A DNA stretch of 64,000 bases from Breoghania sp. L-A4 (GCF_003432385.1 NZ_CP031841.1:3573579-3637578); one strand, 5' to 3'. Shown: positions 51,776 to 60,227, counted from the first letter of the stretch. Translations and numbers: made by a program. Notes: generated from the sequence alone by a model not told the origin.

Positions 51776-52801
51776 TTAGCCCCCAAGCGTCTTGAATGCG
51801 GGTACCCTGGGAAAGCCCAGGGCGCGGGTATCGAGATTACGCGCGGGCGCGTCAGTGCGCACACCGGCACGCAATTTCGCGGAACGGGCGCGCGGATTGC
51901 GCGCGACTTCGGCCTCGCCGGGATCCACCGCGCCTTTCACCCCGTAGGAAAAGGTGGCGGGCGGGACATCGGCCTCGGGCAAGTGGCGAGAGCCGCCGGC
52001 GATCGTGCGGCAGCGATCGGCGAGGAAACGCTTGACGATGCGATCCTCCAGCGAATGGAACGACACCACGACGAGCCGGCCGCCCGCGCGCAGGGCGCGT
52101 TCGGCGGCCGCAAGGGCCGAGACCACCTCGCCCAGTTCGTCATTGACGTAGATGCGCAGGCCCTGAAACGTCTTGGTGGCCGGATGGATGGCCTTGCCGG
52201 GCTTGCGGCCGATGGTCTTCTCCACCAGATCCGCGAGCTGCGAGGTGCGCGTGAATGGCGTCTCCTCACGCGCCGCGACGATGGCGCGGGAAATGGAGCC
52301 GGCGCGCTTTTCCTCGCCCAGCACGCCGATGACGCGGGCGAGATCGCGGCCGTCCATGGTGTTGACGACATCCGCGGCGCTCACGCCCGCCTGCTCCATG
52401 CGCATGTCGAGCGGCCCGTCCTGGCGGAAGGAGAAGCCGCGCTCGGCCTCGTCCACCTGCATCGAGGAGATGCCGAGATCAAGAACCACGCCGTCCACGG
52501 CGTCAAAGCCACACGCCGCGGCATGCTGGTCGAGCTGCCCGAAGCGGCCTTGCACCAGATGCAGCCGCCCGCCGGATTCCGCGACCAGCGCCTGTCCGTC
52601 GCGAATGGCGTTGGGATCGCGATCCACCGCGATCACCTCGGCGCCCGTCGCCAGGATCGCGCGGGTGTATCCGCCCGCGCCGAACGTGCCATCGACGATG
52701 ACCTCGCCGGGCCGGGCCGCGAGCGCATCGAGAACCTCGTCGAGAAGAACAGGCACGTGCCGCGCGGCATCAGTAACGGGATCTGATTGCGTGGCGCTCA
52801 T
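51776..52801 (-). CDS. rsmH: 16S rRNA (cytosine-1402 N4) methyltransferase
   Basis: 341 residues from the ATG at 52801 ([21 protein letters not shown] follows; the family start is [10 protein letters not shown]). The SAM site is [16 protein letters not shown]. Other conserved stretches are [40 protein letters not shown] and [15 protein letters not shown]. The frame is open a further 230 codons upstream, but only as an out-of-frame reading of mraZ. RsmH methylates the ribosomal P-site nucleotide C1402. The start overlaps the mraZ stop (ATGA). Confidence 0.96.
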   Translation of the reverse strand: MSATQSDPVTDAARHVPVLLDEVLDALAARPGEVIVDGTFGAGGYTRAILATGAEVIAVDRDPNAIRDGQALVAESGGRLHLVQGRFGQLDQHAAACGFDAVDGVVLDLGISSMQVDEAERGFSFRQDGPLDMRMEQAGVSAADVVNTMDGRDLARVIGVLGEEKRAGSISRAIVAAREETPFTRTSQLADLVEKTIGRKPGKAIHPATKTFQGLRIYVNDELGEVVSALAAAERALRAGGRLVVVSFHSLEDRIVKRFLADRCRTIAGGSRHLPEADVPPATFSYGVKGAVDPGEAEVARNPRARSAKLRAGVRTDAPARNLDTRALGFPRVPAFKTLGG

Positions 52802-53286
52802 TGAACCACCCCCGGCGCGGCATCGCCGCCAGCCTGAGCCGCGGAGGGCTGCGGGGCGGCGAGCACCGCCAGAGCGCGCTTCATGGCTTCCGCCCGGTGC
52901 GCCTTGAACCGCTCCGGCTCCCAGATCTGGAACTTGAAGCCCTGACCCACGAAGGTCACCTGATCGTTGATACCGGCATGCTCGCGGATCGCCTGCGACA
53001 GCACTACACGGCCGTCTCCATCGATCTTCAGAATTTCGGAAATGCCGAACAGCGCCGTGGAGACGGAATCGTGGTCCGCCGTAAGCGTGGAGTAGCCATC
53101 GAGCCGCTTCTGGATTTCGGCGATCAGGTCGTTGCCGCCCGCGTCCACCGCTTCCAGATGCGGCGAGGGAAAGCAATACAGGCCGTCGAACCCGTCGCGC
53201 ACCAGCGCCGCGCGGAACGTCGCGGGAACGGAAACACGTCCCTTCGCGTCCAGCCGGTTGGTGAAATGCGACACGAAGCCGGCCAT
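52798..53286 (-). CDS. mraZ: Transcriptional regulator MraZ
   Basis: 162 residues with two AbrB-like SpoVT/MraZ repeats: [19 protein letters not shown] near residue 8 and [20 protein letters not shown] near residue 86, each containing the DxxGR motif. The C-terminal tail is Ala/Gln-rich. MraZ represses its own division and cell-wall operon by binding TGGG repeats upstream; a matching array is present at 53477-53530. AAGGATC lies about 5 bases before the ATG. It is the first gene of the cluster that runs to lpxC. Confidence 0.95.
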   Translation of the reverse strand: MAGFVSHFTNRLDAKGRVSVPATFRAALVRDGFDGLYCFPSPHLEAVDAGGNDLIAEIQKRLDGYSTLTADHDSVSTALFGISEILKIDGDGRVVLSQAIREHAGINDQVTFVGQGFKFQIWEPERFKAHRAEAMKRALAVLAAPQPSAAQAGGDAAPGVVQ

Positions 53287-53476
53287 TGCGATCCTTGCTC
53301 ATTGCGCCTTGCGGCCGGGCCGCTGCAGCCCTGTTGCGCGTTGCGTTCAGCCCCATCCCATCCCACCGGAGCCCGATGGCGCTGCAGGACAGCCGGGAAC
53401 CCGCGGAAGTCCGCACAAATCGCCCGCTTTTCAGCGAAACATCGGATCCTGAAACAGCACGAGCGGGATCATGTTG

Positions 53477-53530
53477 TGGGTTATTTTGGGATATCATGGG
53501 ACCATATGGGCGTCAATGGAAACTCATGGA
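53477..53530. promoter_or_regulatory. MraZ-binding repeat array
   Basis: Read on the plus strand, TGGG occurs at 53477, 53487, 53497 and 53507, followed by TGGA at 53517 and 53527: six units on an exact 10-bp period. MraZ is known to bind TGGGN boxes separated by 5 bases, which gives this period. The array lies about 190 bp upstream of mraZ and overlaps the likely promoter. Confidence 0.75.
53488..53516 (-). promoter_or_regulatory. Candidate mraZ operon promoter
   Basis: On the minus strand TTGACG (53516-53511), a 17-base spacer and TATCCC (53493-53488) form a plausible housekeeping promoter. It lies inside the TGGG array, so bound MraZ would block it. The -10 is a poor match. Confidence 0.4.
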
Positions 53531-53562
53531 TTCTGACCGTACATTCCCTCGCCCCAAGGCCA

Positions 53563-53654
53563 TTAAAAACCGGTTAGGCTTAACGCCTCGTTGCCATGGC
53601 TCCGCCCCGCCGAATACGGGCGGAAACAAATCATCAAGGTTAGCAAACCGTTAA
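53563..53654. promoter_or_regulatory. Pair of CtrA-like boxes between rnpB and mraZ
   Basis: TTAA-N7-TTAG at 53563-53577 and TTAG-N7-TTAA at 53640-53654 each differ from the CtrA full site TTAA-N7-TTAA by one base; a further TTAAC lies at 53580. CtrA is the cell-cycle master regulator of alphaproteobacteria and controls division genes in several of them. This is a pattern match only. Confidence 0.35.
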
Positions 53655-53747
53655 CGCCGCGCGCCGGGCGGGCGTCATGGGCACGCGCCCGCGCAGCACC
53701 CGATGCGGGGCGCGATGGACGCATGACTTTTGAAAACGGAGGAAAAA

Positions 53748-54147
53748 TGCCAGCCGGCCTGTAAGCCGGGTTCTGTAGAACGGGGCAAGCCCCGCCTGAC
53801 GGCCATTCATCTGGGACGCCCGTTGCCGGACGCCTCACGCAACCAACCCGGGCGGCTGGTCTGAAAACGGACCGGGTTTCCCCGCGCCGCCCCTATTCGG
53901 TTTTGCTCCCGGTGGGGTTTACCGTGCCATGCCCGTTGCCGGGCACGCGGTGGGCTCTTACCCCACCCTTTCACCCTTACCCCGCCTACAGGCTCGAGGC
54001 CTGCATCCGGGGCGGTTTGCTTTCTGTGGCACTTTCCCTAGGGTTTCCCCGCCGGGCGTTACCCGGCACCGTGTCTTCATGGAGCCCGGACTTTCCTCCC
54101 CGGCGACCTTTCGGTGCTTGCCGGAGCGGCCGTCCAGCCGGCTGACA
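53748..54147 (-). ncRNA. rnpB: RNase P RNA (type A)
   Basis: The transcript reads from about 54147 down to 53748. The 5' and 3' ends pair (CAGCCGGCTGGACGGCC near the start; CCGGCCTGTAAGCCGGG on the plus strand near the end), forming P1. The universally conserved region appears as GAGGAAAGTCCGGGCTCCAT (complement of 54079-54098), and the 3' conserved segment as CAGAACCCGGCTTACAGGCC (complement of 53757-53776). The length of about 400 nt and the position upstream of mraZ are typical for Hyphomicrobiales. It matures tRNA 5' ends with RnpA. A short T-rich tract follows on the minus strand. The exact ends are uncertain by a few bases. Confidence 0.95.
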
Positions 54148-54200
54148 AATGTGGAGTATGCATCGCGGTGTCGCAGGTCAAGCCCCGTGACACCCGCAAC

Positions 54201-54232
54201 AAAAAAACCCGTCCCGGTTGCACCGGAACGGG
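54201..54232 (-). terminator. Intrinsic terminator after the lytic transglycosylase
   Basis: On the minus strand AACCCGTTCCGG-TGCAA-CCGGGACGGG (stem at 54208-54232 and beyond) is followed by TTTTTTT (complement of 54201-54207). This is a strong stem with a 7-T tract, placed 22 bp after the transglycosylase stop and before rnpB. Confidence 0.85.
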
Positions 54233-54253
54233 TTTGTCAGGAACCGCGAAGCC

Positions 54254-54832
54254 TCAGCCGAGGATGCGCATCACCTTTGAGCAATAGCGCTTGCTGATGG
54301 GGTTCATCCGGCGGGCATAATGGCCGGCGTTGTAGCGCAGGATGGTGCCGCAGACATCGCCGCCGGCAAGGCGGTGCGCCTCGGCCAGATAGCGCATGCC
54401 CCACTCGAGATTCACCTGCGGCTGGTACAAAGCCTTGGTGCCGCCGCGATAGCCCATGCCCCGCGCGGTCGCGGGCTTGATCTGCATCAGGCCGACCTCG
54501 CCGGCGCCGCCGCGCACACCGGGATTGTAGTTGCTCTCAACCGTCACGACGGCATTGGCCAGCGCCGTCGGCACGCCATGCTTCTTGGCGATCTGCATCA
54601 CGAGAACGGAAAGCTTCTTGCGGCGCGCGTTGACCGGCTTTTCCTTCTTGGCAACGGCCTGCTCCGCGCCCGAAGCATCGCCGGTGCGCGCGATATGGGC
54701 ACGCAGCACGGCCAGCGGACTGGTCGCATCGTTGTGAACGAGGGAAGCCGCCTGGCTGGTGGTCAGGCCGGCGAATACGGGGGTGGCGAGGAAAAGCGCG
54801 CACGCAAGGAGAACTTGGAAACTACGGAACAT
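54254..54832 (-). CDS. Lytic murein transglycosylase (SLT domain)
   Basis: 192 residues. A signal peptide (FRSFQVLLACALFLATPVFA) is followed by a linker and one SLT (lysozyme-like) domain. The catalytic Glu lies in VVTVESNYNPGVRG, then GEVGLMQIKPATARGMGY and NLEWGMRYLAEAHR. The enzyme cleaves glycan strands of peptidoglycan in the periplasm. AAGGCGG is upstream of the ATG, and a strong terminator follows. The C-terminus holds two cysteines, in GDVCGTIL and KRYCSKV. Confidence 0.92.
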   Translation of the reverse strand: MFRSFQVLLACALFLATPVFAGLTTSQAASLVHNDATSPLAVLRAHIARTGDASGAEQAVAKKEKPVNARRKKLSVLVMQIAKKHGVPTALANAVVTVESNYNPGVRGGAGEVGLMQIKPATARGMGYRGGTKALYQPQVNLEWGMRYLAEAHRLAGGDVCGTILRYNAGHYARRMNPISKRYCSKVMRILG

Positions 54833-55178
54833 CGGTCCGCCTTCTATCTGCTGATGGGAGGCGGCGGTATGGAGGGCGGAGGGACCAAAATTGGCCCGGT
54901 TCCATCACAAAATATTACAAGAAATTCAGACAATTATACCTATTTTTGCACTGCACACTTGCATTATGCGGCAATGCAGCAACTCAAAGTTGTCCAAATG
55001 GTCAAGAATAAGGCGCGACCGTGACCAGAAGGCGGCCTCAAACCGGCGCCAAGGCGACGCTCATGGGCACCCCTGGAAAGTTGTCCACAGGCTCAGGGCC
55101 CAATTGTGTGAAAAAACATCGAATTTGAGACAAATGCGAGCGACCGGAGGCCGAATTCATCGCCCGCAGGTGGGATCG
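54833..55178. other. AT-rich intergenic region upstream of the transglycosylase
   Basis: 346 bp without a gene. The part 54895-55015 is markedly AT-rich for this genome. It holds a perfect -10 element (TATAAT on the minus strand, 54938-54933) about 100 bp before the transglycosylase start, without a good -35. CTTATTCTTGACCATTTGG on the minus strand near 55010 offers another -35-like TTGACC. Confidence 0.45.
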
Positions 55179-55937
55179 TCAGCCCTCGGCCGGCCCGGAT
55201 GTCAGCAGCCTGTGCAAGGTGGCGATGGTCGAGGCGTCGGCAACGCCATCCACGCGGGCGGGCCGGAAGTGACGCTGGAAGGCTTCCACGACGTCGCGGG
55301 TGCGGGCGTCGAAGACGCCGGTCACCGGAAGCTCGTAGCCGTAGATCGCCAGCATGGATTGCAGCGCCTCGATCGGCTGGCCCCGCTCGCCTTCCTGAAA
55401 GTAGCGTCCGCCGGTGACCGGCTCCGGCGCGACCCAGCGCCCGACGCCGGCAGCGGCCAGCCGGTCCCAGGGGAACTTTTCGCCCGGATCCATCTTGCGG
55501 CCCGGCGCCACATCGGAATGCCCCAGAACGCGCGCATCGGGAATGCCGTGCCGTGCGGCGATGTCACGGGCCAGCGCGATCACCGCCTCGACCTGTGCGG
55601 GCGGATAGTCGGCATAGCCGTGCTCATGGCCGGGATTGACGATCTCGATGCCGATGGAGCACGAATTGATGTCGCGCTCGCCGCCCCAGGCGGATGCGCC
55701 CGCGTGCCATGCCCGGCGCGCCTCCGGCACGAGCTGCGTGATGATGCCGCCTTCATCGACCACATAGTGGCACGACACCTCGGACGCGGGATGGCACAGC
55801 CGCGCGATCGCCTCCTCGGCGGTCTTCATGCCCGTGTAGTGGAGCACGATCATGTCGACCGCGGCGCCCGCGCGGCGTTCCCCGTGGTTGGAGGATGGCC
55901 GCACGATGGCCTTCACGGTGCAATCGCTGGCGACCAT
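55179..55937 (-). CDS. N-acetylmuramoyl-L-alanine amidase (AmpD-like) with peptidoglycan-binding domain
   Basis: 252 residues. The Amidase_2 domain has zinc-site residues in MIVLHYTGM, the WHAGASAWGG and SIGIEIVNPGHE strands, and VLGHSDVAPGRKMDPGEKFPW. A C-terminal PG_binding_1 domain follows (QPIEALQSMLAIYGYELPVTG, RDVVEAFQRHFRP). No signal peptide is seen, so like AmpD it may act in the cytoplasm on recycled anhydro-muropeptides. ATG at 55937 overlaps the stop of the upstream TerB/DnaJ gene by one base, so the two are coupled. Confidence 0.92.
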   Translation of the reverse strand: MVASDCTVKAIVRPSSNHGERRAGAAVDMIVLHYTGMKTAEEAIARLCHPASEVSCHYVVDEGGIITQLVPEARRAWHAGASAWGGERDINSCSIGIEIVNPGHEHGYADYPPAQVEAVIALARDIAARHGIPDARVLGHSDVAPGRKMDPGEKFPWDRLAAAGVGRWVAPEPVTGGRYFQEGERGQPIEALQSMLAIYGYELPVTGVFDARTRDVVEAFQRHFRPARVDGVADASTIATLHRLLTSGPAEG

Positions 55938-56627
55938 CAGAGACCCCGTTCCAGACGGACCTGGGCCCACGCTTCATTGAGCGCCGCCAGCTTGTCGTTG
56001 GCGATCTTCACGAATTCCTCCGGCACCCCGCGCGCGATCAGCTGATCGGGATGGGTCTGGCGCACCTGATCGCGATAGCGCTTGCGCACCGCCTCGTCAG
56101 CAGCATCGCGCTCGATCCCGAGCACCACATAGGGATCCGGCCCACCACCGCGTGGCGGGCGAGGATCTGGTTGAAGCAGCGCTCCTCGATTCCGAAGATG
56201 CCGGCGACCCGTTCGAGAAATCCAAGCTCGGAGTCATGCAGGATGCCGTCCGCCTTGGCGATATGGAACAGCCCGTCGAGAATGTCCTGGCGGGTTTCCG
56301 GCTCCTCGGCGAAGAGTTCGCGAATGCGTTGCGCATAGCTTTCGAAGCCGGCGACGTCCTGCTTGGCCAGATCGAACAGCCGCGCCACATTGCGTTCCTC
56401 GCCCTGGGGATGGCGAAGAGCTCGCGAAACGCGATCACCTCATCGGTGGTCACGACCCCGTCCGCCTTGGCCATCTTCGCCGAGAGCGCGATCATCGACA
56501 CGGTGAAGGCGACGGCCTTGCGCTGCTCGGCGGAGACGCCGATGAAGCCCGCAAGGCGATCGAAAAGCTGCACGCCGCCCGCGCCGATGGCGGAGACGAC
56601 GGAGCCGATGGTGGTCCAGATGCTCAT
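55937..56627 (-). CDS. TerB/DnaJ-domain (DjlA-like) protein, two frameshifts
   Basis: 230 residues when repaired. An N-terminal TerB-like domain (KAVAFTVSMIALSAKMAKAD, GVVTTDEVIAFRELF, HIAKADGILHDSELGFLERV) is followed by a C-terminal J domain with the HPD motif (RDQVRQTHPDQL). As read, it is split in three. One extra base in the GGGG run at 56406-56409 gives FAIPQGEERNVARLFDLAK, and one in the CCC run at 56141-56143 gives AVVGPDPYVVLGIERDA. It is DnaJ co-chaperone-like, probably recruiting DnaK; a membrane anchor as in E. coli DjlA is not evident. Coupled to the amidase. Confidence 0.85.
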
Positions 56628-56714
56628 GGCCGGGACTTTAGATGAGTCACGGTGAGGATCGAACAGAAAATCCGCAAGCGCGGCGGCTGCACGGTGTCGC
56701 AACCGCCGCAGCCC

Positions 56715-57197
56715 CTACCCGTCGATTTTCGGCAAGAGATCCAGCAGATCCACGTCCGTCCGTTCGGTCGTCGACACATAGACAAACCGCATCGTCGTGC
56801 GTTCCTTCACCATGGAACCGGGATAGGGCATGTAGACGAGTTCCTTCGAGCCGAACCCCGGTGAAGCGGTGGCGACCTGGAAGGCGGCGGCGATTTCCAC
56901 ATCCACCAGCCGCATGGTCAGCCCGTCCGAGCCGAGGCGGTCGAAGGGGATATGCGCCAGCCGCAGGTAGCTGGTCTTGTCGTCCGCCTTGCGAAAGCCG
57001 TCGATGAAGCTTTCCGACAGGGTCTGCAGCTCCTCGATCCGCGCCGCCCGGCTGTTGCCGTGGAAGTGCGAGTGCAGGTGATCGGCATCGGCGGAATTGT
57101 GGCCGTGGGGATGCGGGTGGTCATGCGCGTGATCGTGCGGATGGGCATGATCGTGCGAGTGGCCGTGGTCGTGGTGATGGTCGTGGTGGTGACCCAT
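56715..57197 (-). CDS. Histidine-rich protein of the guanidine operon, candidate nickel handler
   Basis: 160 residues. Residues 1-47 contain 22 histidines alternating with Asp, Gly, Pro and Ala (starting GHHHDHHHDHGHSHDH), a pattern seen in nickel/zinc-storing proteins such as HypB and SlyD tails. The remaining about 110 residues (RIEELQTLSESFIDGFRKAD, LRLAHIPFDRLGSDGLTMRL, MPYPGSMVKERTTMRFVYVS) form a compact, probably alpha/beta domain I do not recognise. ATG at 57197 has GAGGAA about 6 bases upstream; an in-frame start at 57221 is less likely. It is the last gene of the operon, after the guanidine-hydrolase-like enzyme. A role in nickel delivery or storage for that enzyme is inference from the histidines and the position. 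Confidence 0.75.
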   Translation of the reverse strand: MGHHHDHHHDHGHSHDHAHPHDHAHDHPHPHGHNSADADHLHSHFHGNSRAARIEELQTLSESFIDGFRKADDKTSYLRLAHIPFDRLGSDGLTMRLVDVEIAAAFQVATASPGFGSKELVYMPYPGSMVKERTTMRFVYVSTTERTDVDLLDLLPKIDG

Positions 57198-57223
57198 GAA
57201 ACATTCCTCGATTGTCTTCACTG

Positions 57224-57331
57224 CACCTCTCCCATGGGAGAGGTCGGCGCGAAAGCGCCGGGTGAGGGGTTTGGATCGCGCCGGATCGCGATACCGGGCC
57301 CCTCACCCCAACCCTCTCCCCGGGAGAGGGG
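57224..57331. repeat. Palindromic intergenic repeat (type C), copy 1
   Basis: CACCTCTCCCATGGGAGAGG, then GCGAAAGCGC, GGTGAGGGG ... CCCCTCACCCCAACCCTCTC and CCCGGGAGAGGG form nested palindromes between the hydrolase gene and the His-rich gene. The same layout is at 60309-60423 in the same operon. On RNA it would fold strongly and could affect expression of the last gene. Confidence 0.75.
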
Positions 57332-57384
57332 GCGGATGCGGTTGACCCGCTTGAAGGCGGCTACCCCAGACGCAGGTCTTCCCC

Positions 57385-58617
57385 CTACACGTCCGGGCCG
57401 GCCGGGATTTCGACCGGCTTGTCGATGATGTGCTTGTGCGAGCCCATCTTGCCATGGGAAACCAGCGTGCCGAGCACATCGACGATGACGCGGGTGGCGA
57501 GCAGCGCGGTGATGTCGGAACAATCGTAGGGCGGCGAGACCTCGACGACCTCCAGCCCGCAGATGCCTTCCTTGGCGACGAGACCCACCAGCTCCAGCGC
57601 CTCGCGCGGCAGGAAGCCGCCCGGCTCCGGCCAGCCGGTGCCCGGCACGAAGCCGCAGTCGACGCTGTCGATGTCAAACGAGATGTAGACCGCGTCCGCG
57701 TCCTTCCAGGCGAGCTCCAAGGCGCGGGCGGCGGTTTCCGCCAGACCCAGTTCCTCCACGTCGCGCATGGTGAAGATGTTGGTGTTGCGCTCGCGCGCCA
57801 CCTGAACGCCCTCGCGCGGCACCTGCCAGCCGCCGATGCCCACCTGCACCAGATTGACCGCCGGCACATTGGCGAGATCCGTGGCGTGGAACCACGGCGT
57901 GGTGTGCATGCGCTCGTCGAGATCCTTTTCCTGGATGTCGATGTGGCGGTCGAAATGCACGATGCCGATGCGCTTGGAGGTGCATTGGGCGATGCCGCGC
58001 ACGCAGGGAAAGCCGATGGAATGATCGCCGCCGATCATGATCGGCAACGCGCCCGAGGACACCACATGGGAGACCGCACGGGTGATCTGGTCAAACGTCT
58101 TTTCGATGTTGGCGGGAATCGTGAACACGTCGCCGACGTCGCACAGGGTCATCTGTTCCCTGAGATCGACGCCCATCTCGTAGTTGTAGGGCGTATACAG
58201 CGCCGAGATCTTGCGCACGCCCTGCGGGCCGAAGCGGGTGCCGGGGCGATACGTCGTGCCGCCGTCGAACGGAATGCCCATGACGGCCGCATCATAGGCG
58301 CCGACCTTGGTGACGTCCTCGATATAGGGCGCCTTGAGGAAGGTGTTGATGCCGGCGTAATGCGGCAGCTCGCCGCGCGCGAACGTCGGGATCGATTTGT
58401 CGTTGATGCTGTCGGAGCCTGTCAGCCCCATGCGCAGCGCCCAGGCCTTCTCCTTCTCCCAGGCGGCCGAAGGAAGCAGCGCTTCCTTTTCGGCCGCCTT
58501 CCAGCCGCGCATCGACAGCTTGTCGAAATCGGGGTGGTGGCGGCGGGCGCGGGCCGGCAGGCCTTCGCTCAGTTGCGTGCGGTCCTGAAGTCGGGTGGAA
58601 CGGGACGTGTGCCGCAT
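57385..58617 (-). CDS. gdmH: Ureohydrolase, GdmH-like guanidine hydrolase
   Basis: 410 residues of the arginase/agmatinase family. Dimetal ligands are His199 in GGDHS (196-200), Asp223, His225 and Asp227 in HFDRHID (221-227), and Asp315 and Asp317 in SFDIDSVD (313-320). It differs from agmatinases by an N-terminal extension of about 105 residues, HFDRHID in place of HFDAHxD, and the block DERMHTTPWFHAT (235-247) and GIGGWQVPREG (260-270). From memory these traits fit Ni-dependent guanidine hydrolase (cyanobacterial GdmH, Sll1077), which splits guanidine into urea and ammonia. AAGGAAC precedes the ATG. It lies 12 bp after an ABC ATPase gene in an operon headed by a guanidine-I riboswitch, which strongly supports guanidine as substrate. 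It could still be another ureohydrolase. Confidence 0.85.
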   Translation of the reverse strand: MRHTSRSTRLQDRTQLSEGLPARARRHHPDFDKLSMRGWKAAEKEALLPSAAWEKEKAWALRMGLTGSDSINDKSIPTFARGELPHYAGINTFLKAPYIEDVTKVGAYDAAVMGIPFDGGTTYRPGTRFGPQGVRKISALYTPYNYEMGVDLREQMTLCDVGDVFTIPANIEKTFDQITRAVSHVVSSGALPIMIGGDHSIGFPCVRGIAQCTSKRIGIVHFDRHIDIQEKDLDERMHTTPWFHATDLANVPAVNLVQVGIGGWQVPREGVQVARERNTNIFTMRDVEELGLAETAARALELAWKDADAVYISFDIDSVDCGFVPGTGWPEPGGFLPREALELVGLVAKEGICGLEVVEVSPPYDCSDITALLATRVIVDVLGTLVSHGKMGSHKHIIDKPVEIPAGPDV

Positions 58618-58629
58618 TGATCGTGTTCC

Positions 58630-59409
58630 TTATGCAGGCGGGTCTATGTCGGAAGGATCTGGATCGCCGGAGGCCTCAAGCGGCGTCTTTCCGGTGCTGA
58701 GTTCCAGGTCGTAGGTCACCGTCGCGCCATAGGCGGACGGGTGATCGGGGTCGTGGCGGATCTTGTCGAAGACGAGCAGCCGCGTGCCGAGCTTGAAGGC
58801 CTCGGTGATGTCGTGGGTGACCATGAAGACGGTCATGGACGTCTCGCGCCAGATCCGCATCAGGATCTCGTGCATATCGGTGCGGATGCCGGGATCGAGC
58901 GCGCCAAAGGGCTCGTCGAGCAGCAGCACCTTGGGCTTCTTCAAGAGCGCCTGGGCGATGGCAAGGCGCTGCTGCATGCCACCTGAGAGTTGCGCGGGAT
59001 AGCGGTCGCGCGCCTCATGCAGGCCGATGCCGTGCAGCGTCTCGGCGACCTCCTCGCGGGCGCGGCGGCGGGCTGCGCCAAACAGCCGGCCGATGCGGCC
59101 CGAGGCGTTGAGTTCGCCCGGCAGGATCAGGTTCTCCTCGACGCTGAGATGCGGGAACACCGAGTATTTCTGGAACACGATGCCGCGGTCGGTCGAGGGT
59201 TCGGGAGCGATCGGCTCGCCGTCGATGCGGATGGTGCCCGAGGTCGGCCGCTCCTGTGACAGCAGCAGCCGCAGGAACGACGACTTGCCGCAACCCGAGG
59301 CGCCGACGATGGTGCAGAATTCGCCCGAGTCCACCTCGAGCGACAGACGCTCGAGGATCGGCGTATCGCCGTAGCGCAGGTGGAGACTGTCGACGCGGAC
59401 TTGGCTCAC
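58630..59409 (-). CDS. ABC transporter ATPase of the guanidine operon
   Basis: 259 residues, the nitrate/sulfonate/taurine (SsuB/TauB) type. Walker A GASGCGKSS is at residues 36-44, signature LSGGMQQR at 141-148, Walker B VLLLDEP at 161-167 and the H-loop His in MVTHDITEAF. A C-terminal extension (DPDHPSAYGATVTYDLEL) is typical of the urea/guanidine-associated subgroup. The GTG start overlaps the permease stop by four bases (GTGA). It should power import of the ligand bound by the binding protein at 60448-61529. Confidence 0.93.
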   Translation of the reverse strand: MSQVRVDSLHLRYGDTPILERLSLEVDSGEFCTIVGASGCGKSSFLRLLLSQERPTSGTIRIDGEPIAPEPSTDRGIVFQKYSVFPHLSVEENLILPGELNASGRIGRLFGAARRRAREEVAETLHGIGLHEARDRYPAQLSGGMQQRLAIAQALLKKPKVLLLDEPFGALDPGIRTDMHEILMRIWRETSMTVFMVTHDITEAFKLGTRLLVFDKIRHDPDHPSAYGATVTYDLELSTGKTPLEASGDPDPSDIDPPA

Positions 59410-60227
59410 AGCTCACCTCCGCTCAAATGCGCCCAGGCGAACAATCGGCGCGAGACGCCGCGCAGGGCCTGATCGAGGAGGAAGGCAAGACAGGTGATCC
59501 AGGCGACGTAGGGAAGGATGATGTCCATCGCCAGATAGCGCCGCACGAGGAAGATGCGGTAACCCAGCCCGCCGGTGGCGGCGATGGCCTCCGCGGAGAT
59601 CAGAAAGATCCAGGCGGGACCGAGCGCCAGCCGCGTGGCGGTGATCAGTTTCGGGACCACCTGCGGCAGCACCACGCGCACGATCATCTGCCAGGTGGAG
59701 GCGCCGAGCGTCTGGGCCTTGACGATCTGCTCGGTGGGGATTTCGCCCACCGCCTGCGCCATCGAGCGCGTCATCACCGGCATGATGCCGATGATGATCA
59801 GCGCGACCTTGGCGAGTTCGCCGAGCCCGAAGACGATGAACAGGATCGGCAGCACCGCCAGCGGCGGGATCAGCGAGATCGCCGCGACCACCGGCGCCAG
59901 TCCCGCGCGCACCTTCGGGATGAAGCCGATGGCGATGCCCACGCACAGCGCCAGAAGCGCGGAAATCGCCACGCCCAACCCCAGCCGGACGAGACTGTCG
60001 GCCGTGTCCGCCCACAGCAGATAGTCGCCCGAGCGCTTTTCGGGTGAAAACGCCATGCGCACGAAAGCATCGGACATGGCGCCGAGCGAGGGCAGCAGCT
60101 TGTCGGCCGGGTTTTCCGCCCGGCGGATGTGGCTGGCCACCGCGTAGACCGCGATCAGCGCCACGAACGGAATGGCGCCGAGCAGGAAGCGGCCCCGCCG
60201 GCTGACGGTCTGGTTGATCAGGCGCAT
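59406..60227 (-). CDS. ABC transporter permease of the guanidine operon
   Basis: 273 residues with six predicted membrane helices (FLLGAIPFVALIAVYAV and ISALLALCVGIAIGF among them) and the BPD_transp_1 EAA loop (VKAQTLGASTWQMIVRVVLP). SsuC/TauC-like. ATG at 60227 is chosen because AGGAAGAG is just upstream; the frame extends back to 60413 only through a palindromic repeat. It is coupled to the ATPase gene. The binding-protein gene ends 220 bp upstream, and the gap holds the type C repeat. Confidence 0.92.
   Translation of the reverse strand: MRLINQTVSRRGRFLLGAIPFVALIAVYAVASHIRRAENPADKLLPSLGAMSDAFVRMAFSPEKRSGDYLLWADTADSLVRLGLGVAISALLALCVGIAIGFIPKVRAGLAPVVAAISLIPPLAVLPILFIVFGLGELAKVALIIIGIMPVMTRSMAQAVGEIPTEQIVKAQTLGASTWQMIVRVVLPQVVPKLITATRLALGPAWIFLISAEAIAATGGLGYRIFLVRRYLAMDIILPYVAWITCLAFLLDQALRGVSRRLFAWAHLSGGEL

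Noticed and set aside
51776-53497. RsmH with a 230-residue N-terminal extension
   Set aside because: The extension is an out-of-frame reading of mraZ; the ATG at 52801 overlaps the mraZ stop and gives the normal RsmH length.
53563-53838. 91-codon open frame on the minus strand upstream of mraZ
   Set aside because: It overlaps the 3' end of rnpB and the gap after it; no ribosome-binding site.
57385-58617. Plain agmatinase (speB) for putrescine synthesis
   Set aside because: The operon carries a guanidine-I riboswitch and importer, and the enzyme has a long N-terminal extension and altered metal-site neighbours that do not fit typical SpeB; kept only as a less likely alternative.
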